This document shows, one piece after another, positions 59,781-64,000 of a DNA stretch of 64,000 nt. The DNA comes from Ascidiaceihabitans sp029251465 (GTDB lineage Bacteria > Pseudomonadota > Alphaproteobacteria > Rhodobacterales > Rhodobacteraceae). The notes beneath the pieces are model-generated. The model made no database searches. It saw nothing but the letters and a program-made list of their open reading frames with translations, and was not told the DNA's origin. Location of the stretch: NCBI RefSeq assembly GCF_042932805.1, contig NZ_CP170633.1, forward strand, positions 2,356,001 to 2,420,000, in the 5' to 3' direction. Both the position numbers and the translations under genes were made by a program. Positions within the stretch are counted from its first letter, which is position 1, and each line of letters starts with the position of its first letter.

Positions 59781-60460
59781 CAGGCGGCCCCGCTTTGGAT
59801 GTCTTCCCACGCGCGATTGATATCGACCAAGCGTTTGACGGCAAGTTGCACTGCTTCTTCTGGCACACCGCGTGCGACCATTGCGTCAGGGTGGTTTTCG
59901 CGGACCAGCTTGCGCCACGCTGCGCGAATGTCATCAGCAGCCATTTCCGGCGTCACCCCTAAAACCGTGTAGGGGTCGGTTTCAGCATCTGGCACAAACC
60001 GCGCGCGCAATGCTTTGAATTCCGGGGCCCCAACTTCGAAAATCTCGGCGACACGTTCCAGGAATGCGTCCTCGTTGGGATGGTAAAACCCATCGGCCAT
60101 GGCGATGTGGAACAACCCTTCCATCAAATCACCCAGCGTGTGTGGGTCGCCTGCGAACATCGACTGAATGCGGGCGGCGTATTCTTCGAAACCGGCAACG
60201 TCCTGACGCGCCAGATTGAACACGCGCGCGGCCCCTGCTTCGTCCGCCGCGGCGATGTGGAACACTTCGCGAAAGGCCGTCACCTCGTCGCGGGTCACCT
60301 GCCCGTCGGCTTTGGCCATCTTGGCCCCCAGCGCGATCACGGCAATTGCAAACGCCACACTGCGGTCAGGCCGCGTGCGTAATTTTTCAAAAACGCTCGA
60401 CAATCCCTCGCCAGAGGTGAGCGCAGCAAGCGCTTCGGTGATACGGGTCCAAATCGACAT
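59780..60460 (-). CDS. DjlA-like TerB plus DnaJ domain protein
   Basis: This 226-residue protein combines an N-terminal TerB-like all-helical region (about residues 35-140, with IALGAKMAKADGQVTRDEV and GLFHIAMADGFYHPNEDAF) and a C-terminal J-domain. The J-domain shows DPYTVLGVTPEMAADDIRAA and the HPD motif in RENHPDAM. It would deliver substrates to DnaK. There is no obvious membrane anchor, unlike DjlA. A GTG six bases before the ATG is an alternative start. Confidence 0.88.
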   Translation of the reverse strand: MSIWTRITEALAALTSGEGLSSVFEKLRTRPDRSVAFAIAVIALGAKMAKADGQVTRDEVTAFREVFHIAAADEAGAARVFNLARQDVAGFEEYAARIQSMFAGDPHTLGDLMEGLFHIAMADGFYHPNEDAFLERVAEIFEVGAPEFKALRARFVPDAETDPYTVLGVTPEMAADDIRAAWRKLVRENHPDAMVARGVPEEAVQLAVKRLVDINRAWEDIQSGAA

Positions 60461-60503
60461 GCGCACATCTTAGCGGGTGGCGCAGGAAGTGTCAGTGGGC
60501 GTT

Positions 60504-60980
60504 TTACAAGATTTTCTGCATCAGTACCAAATCATGCCAGTCGCCGTTTTTGCGACCAGCCTGTTCAATCACGCCAACATGTTGAAAATCAATCGTTTTG
60601 TGGAATGCTATTGCGCTAGAATTGGTGCCACTGATCGCGCCCACCATCACGTGATGACCTGCAACAATCGCCGCAGACATTAATGCATGCATCAAGTGCG
60701 ATCCCAATCCGTTCCCCTGCGCGGATGTGTGCAAATAAACGGTATGTTCAACTGTCCGCGCATATCCGGGGCCACTGCGAAACGGGCCAACAAGGGCAAA
60801 ACCAGCGAATGCGCCGTTGTGTTGCGCGACATGAACCAATCGGGCTGTGTCGGCAATTATTTGCCGGATTTCGTCTTTGGTCTTCGGAATCGTCGTGAAT
60901 GTAATCGAGGTGTCCGCGATGATGTGATTCCACAGCGCTGTGATCGCGGGTGCATCGCTGGCGTTGGCGGTTCGGATCAC
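60504..60980 (-). CDS. GNAT-family N-acetyltransferase (phosphinothricin-type)
   Basis: This 158-residue acetyltransferase has HTVYLHTSAQGNGLGSHLMHALM, with the acetyl-CoA pyrophosphate loop QGNGLG, and the later ISGTNSSAIAFHKTIDF. VIRTANASDAPAITALWNH is the usual opening. The GTG at 60980 overlaps the stop codon of the upstream glyoxalase-like gene by 4 bp (GTGA). Resistance to a phosphinothricin-like compound is only one possibility. Confidence 0.85.
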   Translation of the reverse strand: MIRTANASDAPAITALWNHIIADTSITFTTIPKTKDEIRQIIADTARLVHVAQHNGAFAGFALVGPFRSGPGYARTVEHTVYLHTSAQGNGLGSHLMHALMSAAIVAGHHVMVGAISGTNSSAIAFHKTIDFQHVGVIEQAGRKNGDWHDLVLMQKIL

Positions 60981-61585
60981 AACAGGCGCGGCCCGTGCGG
61001 CGTATCGAATTCGGCGCGCATACCGCACGCACCGACTTCATACGCGATCCGGTCGTCGCTGAGCACTTTGCCAAGGTGATTGGCCAAATCATCGGCCTGC
61101 GGGTGTGATACTGTCAAACGCGTCAACCGGCACCCGGACGGAGCCAACCGCGTCGCAGGATGATCGGATGTGTTCCATCGAATCAACGCCGGACACAGAT
61201 TGTCGAACGGCAGCAGACCACTGTCTGGCACCACCATGTCCCAACGCAAATCGCCCCGCTGCAAGGCGACCGGTGTGCCGATCCCGTCCGGCATCAAGGC
61301 CATGTCATGAGGCAAGTCATCAGTGCGACAAATCCAATTCGTCAGCTGTGCAGGGCCCTTGAACTGATCCAGATTGAACCACCGTGGTTGATCCGGAATT
61401 GCCGCATCTGGATTGATTGCAATCGCCTCTAGATACAGTCCGTCTTCTAGACCCAACAGCGTGTTATGCGTGTGAAACACCGCGTGCGCGCCACCGGGCT
61501 GCATTTTGACGCCAAGCGCGTCTTCGACAAAAGCTGTGGCCTCGGCCAAAGTTCTGCCAGATACCGCCAAATGATCTAACAACAT
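60977..61585 (-). CDS. Glyoxalase-like domain protein (VOC, Glyoxalase_3-type)
   Basis: This 202-residue protein opens LLDHLAVSGRTLAEATAFVE and contains TALGLEDGLYLEAIAIN-like LLGLEDGLYLEAIAINPDA. A second half includes RLTRLTVSHPQADDLA. It matches the larger glyoxalase-like domain (Glyoxalase_3) more than typical VOC enzymes. The ATG at 61585 follows AAAGGACAAATT; the long frame upstream lacks support. It overlaps the acetyltransferase gene by 4 bp. Confidence 0.75.
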   Translation of the reverse strand: MLLDHLAVSGRTLAEATAFVEDALGVKMQPGGAHAVFHTHNTLLGLEDGLYLEAIAINPDAAIPDQPRWFNLDQFKGPAQLTNWICRTDDLPHDMALMPDGIGTPVALQRGDLRWDMVVPDSGLLPFDNLCPALIRWNTSDHPATRLAPSGCRLTRLTVSHPQADDLANHLGKVLSDDRIAYEVGACGMRAEFDTPHGPRLL

Positions 61586-62051
61586 AATTTGTCCTTTGTG
61601 TTCGGCCCCTTTGAACAGCATTGCAGCAAAATTGAATAAGTACGAGAGGTCTTGGGATTTGTGGCAAGGGGGCGCAACAGGTGCCCAATTACTATGCAAT
61701 TGGGCGGCGCGCATTTAAAGCGAGCTATAATAAACGCTATCGTGAGAGCCTAAGCCTGGCACCAACTGACACAAAACCGAACATCATTCGATGAGAGACA
61801 ATTCCATCTGGTGGCTTTCGGTTTCCGAAATCTTTACGAAAAAATTCCCGTAAATTACTGTAAAAGAGTAACTATTTCCAAAATTGAATGAACACCAACA
61901 TTCTACGTGTTGTTGAATGTTGACAGCGCAGGGGTCTGGATGGCACGGTTTGTTCATGGTTCGTAACGATTAGTTAAACTCAAACTTATTTGCAGGGCAA
62001 ACGCCCAAAATTTATTAGGCTTTTGCTCCCTGACAAACAGGGAAACATAAA
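61586..62051. other. 466-bp AT-rich intergenic region with several inverted repeats
   Basis: No coding sequence is credible here. Inverted repeats are CCCAATT/AATTGGG at 61684-61690 and 61698-61704, CAACATTC/GAATGTTG at 61896-61903 and 61915-61922, and GGGC/GCCC at 61995-62006. The base composition is lower in GC than the flanks. It should carry the promoter and leader of the tail-collar genes. Confidence 0.6.
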
Positions 62052-62660
62052 ATGACAAAACTCAAAACTCTAAGTTTGAGCGGAATGGCAGCGTCTGCTG
62101 TACTTGCGCTCGGCTTAAGTGCGGCACCGCAATCTGCCGCCGCACAAATCTACACAGGCGAAATTTTTCCAGTTGGGTTCAATTTTTGCCCCCGGACAAC
62201 AGCCGCTTTGGACGGCCAACTTTTGGCGATTTCAAGCAATCAAGCGCTGTTTTCGCTATTAGGTACGACGTACGGCGGCGATGGTCGCACGACATTTGCG
62301 TTGCCTGACATGCGCGGTCGCACGACAATGCAACACGGCAATGGCCCTGGCCTTTCAACCCGTCTTTTGGGTCAACGTGGCGGCGACACATTGCTTTATG
62401 CAAACGTCAATAATCTGCCTGCACATTCCCACCCAGTTGGCGCTGTCATGCAAACTGGCGACAAACGCGGACCCGGCACTGATTTCTATGCGATCCCTTC
62501 GGATGACGCGCTGACCTTCACCGACGGGCCTGCGGACGTTGCCATGGACCCCGCGATGATCCAGCCAACAGGCAGCAGCCAGCCGCTCCAGATTGCACAA
62601 CCGTTCTTGGCAGTGAACTGGTGCATTTCAATGTACGGTGTTTACCCATCGCGGTCATGA
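62052..62660 (+). CDS. Secreted tail-collar-domain protein (copy 1)
   Basis: This 202-residue protein has a signal peptide (cleaved near SAAAQI, residue 31) and a phage tail collar domain. The domain shows EIFPVGFNFCPRTTAALDGQ, SSNQALFSLLGTTYGGDGRT, FALPDMRGRTTMQHGNGPG and NNLPAHSHP. In phages this domain sits in tail fibres, but bacterial homologues with signal peptides are exported and uncharacterised. GGGAAACATAAA precedes the ATG. A second copy follows 109 bp later. Confidence 0.87.
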   Translation: MTKLKTLSLSGMAASAVLALGLSAAPQSAAAQIYTGEIFPVGFNFCPRTTAALDGQLLAISSNQALFSLLGTTYGGDGRTTFALPDMRGRTTMQHGNGPGLSTRLLGQRGGDTLLYANVNNLPAHSHPVGAVMQTGDKRGPGTDFYAIPSDDALTFTDGPADVAMDPAMIQPTGSSQPLQIAQPFLAVNWCISMYGVYPSRS

Positions 62661-62668
62661 TTTTAGAT

Positions 62669-62698
62669 TTGCGCAAACTGCCACGGGCGGCTGCGCAA
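62669..62698 (+). promoter_or_regulatory. Intercistronic hairpin between the two tail-collar genes
   Basis: TTGCGCA at 62669-62675 and TGCGCAA at 62692-62698 form the outer stem, with GCC/GGC possible inside. No T-tract follows, so it may limit transcript processing or attenuate the second gene. Confidence 0.45.
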
Positions 62699-62769
62699 GG
62701 GCATTTTCACCTCACAGACTTTCAAGGCGAACACTCGATTTACGCTCTTGAACCACAAGGAACTAAATT

Positions 62770-63384
62770 ATGAAAATTTCTGTTAAAACATTGATTGGCG
62801 GCGCAAAAATTGCGGCTGTCGCGACATTGGGCATGATGGCGGCCCCGCAATCAGCGTCCGCTCAATCATTTTACATCGGCCAGCTTGTGCCAGGTGGGTA
62901 CAATTTCTGCCCACGCGGATCGCTCGCAGCAGACGGACAAATTTTGCCTGTTTCGTCCAACACGGCGCTGTTTTCCTTGATCGGTACGATTTATGGCGGC
63001 GACGGGCGCACAACAATGCAACTGCCTGATCTGCGTGGGCGCGCGCCGCTTCATGCTGGCAACGGACCGGGCCTGGCATCCCGCCCTCTTGGCCAAAAAG
63101 GCGGTTCCGAAACAGTAACCATGACAACGGCCACAATGCCCTCGCACAATCACTTGGTCGGTGCTCGTAACAAACGTGGCGACAAACGCGGCCCGGGGAC
63201 AGATTTTCCAGCACCATCAAGCGTCACAGAGCAAAGCCTCTACTCTGAAGGTCCGGCAGACGTAACAATGGATCCGGCAATGATTCAAAACACCGGCGGT
63301 GGTCTACCGATGCAAATCATGAACCCATATTTGGTCATTCAATGGTGCATTGTGACCGAAGGTACCTATCCATCACGGAGCTAA
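62770..63384 (+). CDS. Secreted tail-collar-domain protein (copy 2)
   Basis: This 204-residue protein has a signal peptide (near SASAQS, residue 32) and a tail collar domain. The domain shows QLVPGGYNFCPRGSLAADGQ, SSNTALFSLIGTIYGGDGRT, QLPDLRGRAPLHAGNGPG and ATMPSHNH. It shares about half of its residues with copy 1, including the shared GDKRGPGTDF and GPADV...MDPAMIQ segments. Its own ribosome binding site is AAGGAAC. A strong terminator follows. Confidence 0.87.
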   Translation: MKISVKTLIGGAKIAAVATLGMMAAPQSASAQSFYIGQLVPGGYNFCPRGSLAADGQILPVSSNTALFSLIGTIYGGDGRTTMQLPDLRGRAPLHAGNGPGLASRPLGQKGGSETVTMTTATMPSHNHLVGARNKRGDKRGPGTDFPAPSSVTEQSLYSEGPADVTMDPAMIQNTGGGLPMQIMNPYLVIQWCIVTEGTYPSRS

Positions 63385-63406
63385 TCCGGCGGATCAAAAC
63401 ATGTTT

Positions 63407-63436
63407 AAGGGGCCCCATTGCTGGGCCCCTTTTTTT
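63407..63436 (+). terminator. Rho-independent terminator after tail-collar copy 2
   Basis: AAGGGGCCC at 63407-63415 pairs with GGGCCCCTT at 63423-63431 around a 7-base loop, with a following T-run. It separates the genes from the convergent mutase gene. Confidence 0.93.
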
Positions 63437-63437
63437 G

Positions 63438-64000
63438 TCACTTACGTGTTGTGCGAATGATGTCGAGGATTTCTGACGCCGCAATTGGAATATTGGTGCC
63501 CGGCCCAAAGATCGCTTTGACGCCATTGTCGTACAGATACCGATAGTCCTGCTGCGGGATGACCCCGCCACAGATCACGATGATGTCTTCGGCACCCGCG
63601 TCCTTTAGGGCTTGGACCAATTGCGGTGCCAGCGTTTTGTGACCCGCTGCCTGGCTGGAAATACCAATCACGTGCACGTCGTTGTCGACCGCGTCTTGGG
63701 CTGCTTCGGCAGGCGTTTGAAACAACGGCCCCACATCCACGTCAAACCCGATGTCCGCAAATGCCGTCGCGATAACTTTAGCCCCACGATCGTGGCCATC
63801 TTGCCCCATTTTGACGACCAGCATGCGCGGGCGCCGCCCCTCGTCTTCGGCGAAATCCTCAACCGATTTCTGGATCGCGGCAAAGCCTGCGTCGCCTTCG
63901 TATGCAGCGCCATAAACGCCGGCGAGGGTCTTAACTTCAGCGCGGTGACGCCCGAAAACTTTTTCCATCGCCATGCTGATTTCTCCTACGGTTGCGCGCG
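63438..64000 (-). CDS. scpA: Methylmalonyl-CoA mutase, C-terminal part (truncated by window edge)
   Basis: This is the C-terminal B12-binding domain and the preceding end of the catalytic domain. The frame is open to the window's right edge with TVGEISMAMEKVFGRH joined to it. The cobalamin motif is GQDGHDRGAKV (DxHxxG with the lower-axial histidine), followed by SSQAAGHKTLAPQLVQALK and VICGGVIPQQDYRYLY. It isomerises methylmalonyl-CoA to succinyl-CoA, part of propionate catabolism, and needs adenosylcobalamin. An internal ATG at 63974 is not the real start, because conserved sequence continues upstream. Confidence 0.93.
   Translation of the reverse strand, partial: RATVGEISMAMEKVFGRHRAEVKTLAGVYGAAYEGDAGFAAIQKSVEDFAEDEGRRPRMLVVKMGQDGHDRGAKVIATAFADIGFDVDVGPLFQTPAEAAQDAVDNDVHVIGISSQAAGHKTLAPQLVQALKDAGAEDIIVICGGVIPQQDYRYLYDNGVKAIFGPGTNIPIAASEILDIIRTTRK

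Noticed and set aside
63438..63974. Stand-alone small B12-binding protein starting at 63974
   Set aside because: The frame continues upstream with conserved mutase sequence (TVGEIS), so this is the C-terminus of a larger protein cut by the window.
1..64000. tRNA, rRNA or transposon ends
   Set aside because: I looked in the larger gaps for T-loop motifs, CCA ends and long terminal repeats and saw none. This is not a covariance-model search.

Overview
The window (64 kb, moderately GC-rich, dense short-spaced operons) looks like chromosomal DNA of an alphaproteobacterium of the order Rhodobacterales (Roseobacter group). Supporting this: the proS / lolC-E / lolD order with a single LolC/E-type permease, a DUF1194 family block, an SdhE gene next to a small XRE regulator, an AdoCbl-dependent methylmalonyl-CoA mutase, and many LysR/TetR-controlled small detoxification genes. 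Genus-level placement is not possible from reading alone. I saw no rRNA, tRNA, CRISPR array, transposase or integrase.

Layout. 0-4.4 kb: the N-terminal part of a cytochrome P450 gene leaving the left edge, then a cobalamin riboswitch followed by a DUF1636 protein and a three-gene BtuFCD-type vitamin B12 ABC importer. 4.4-8.8 kb: LysR and AraC regulators, a hydrolase and two small membrane proteins (DUF2306, DUF998). 8.8-15.8 kb: an electrophile/aldehyde detoxification neighbourhood: an overlapping operon of glutathione S-transferase, NTF2-like protein, tautomerase, nitronate monooxygenase and GFA protein, its divergent LysR gene, a TetR gene with three operator copies, a second GFA gene, a deletion-bearing glyoxalase I pseudogene and a NIPSNAP protein. 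16-17.3 kb: thyA-folA.

17.5-22.4 kb: the most distinctive block. It holds a surface-lipoprotein candidate overlapping a Slam-type outer-membrane barrel (type XI secretion pair), then glyoxalase I and three tandem secreted vWA-like DUF1194 paralogues joined by 4-bp overlaps. 22.4-35.9 kb: housekeeping and accessory genes (MarR, SdhE, XRE, aspartate aminotransferase, MAPEG, MATE pump, hydrolases, DM13 protein with divergent TetR, AhpD-like protein, site-2 protease, HTTM protein). 36-38.8 kb: parE, translationally coupled to an AT-rich HNH endonuclease gene of probable foreign origin. 39-43 kb: cytochrome c lipoprotein, thioesterase, an HELTH-motif lipoprotein, a Tag-like glycosylase, a YdcZ-type transporter and an Ldh-family dehydrogenase whose ribosome binding site lies inside a 15-bp hairpin.

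43.2-50.5 kb: a large RTX-repeat protein, then the lolD, lolC/E, DUF2937, serine hydrolase and proS operon read leftwards. 50.5-61.6 kb: pepT and a fasciclin protein diverging across twin palindromes, an AI-2E family permease with an Hda-like replication regulator, ppk and ppx (polyphosphate metabolism), an EEP-family hydrolase, a TerB-DnaJ protein, an acetyltransferase and a glyoxalase-like protein. 62-64 kb: two tandem secreted tail-collar-domain proteins and the C-terminal part of methylmalonyl-CoA mutase running off the right edge. That mutase uses the cofactor whose precursor the importer at the left end would bring in.
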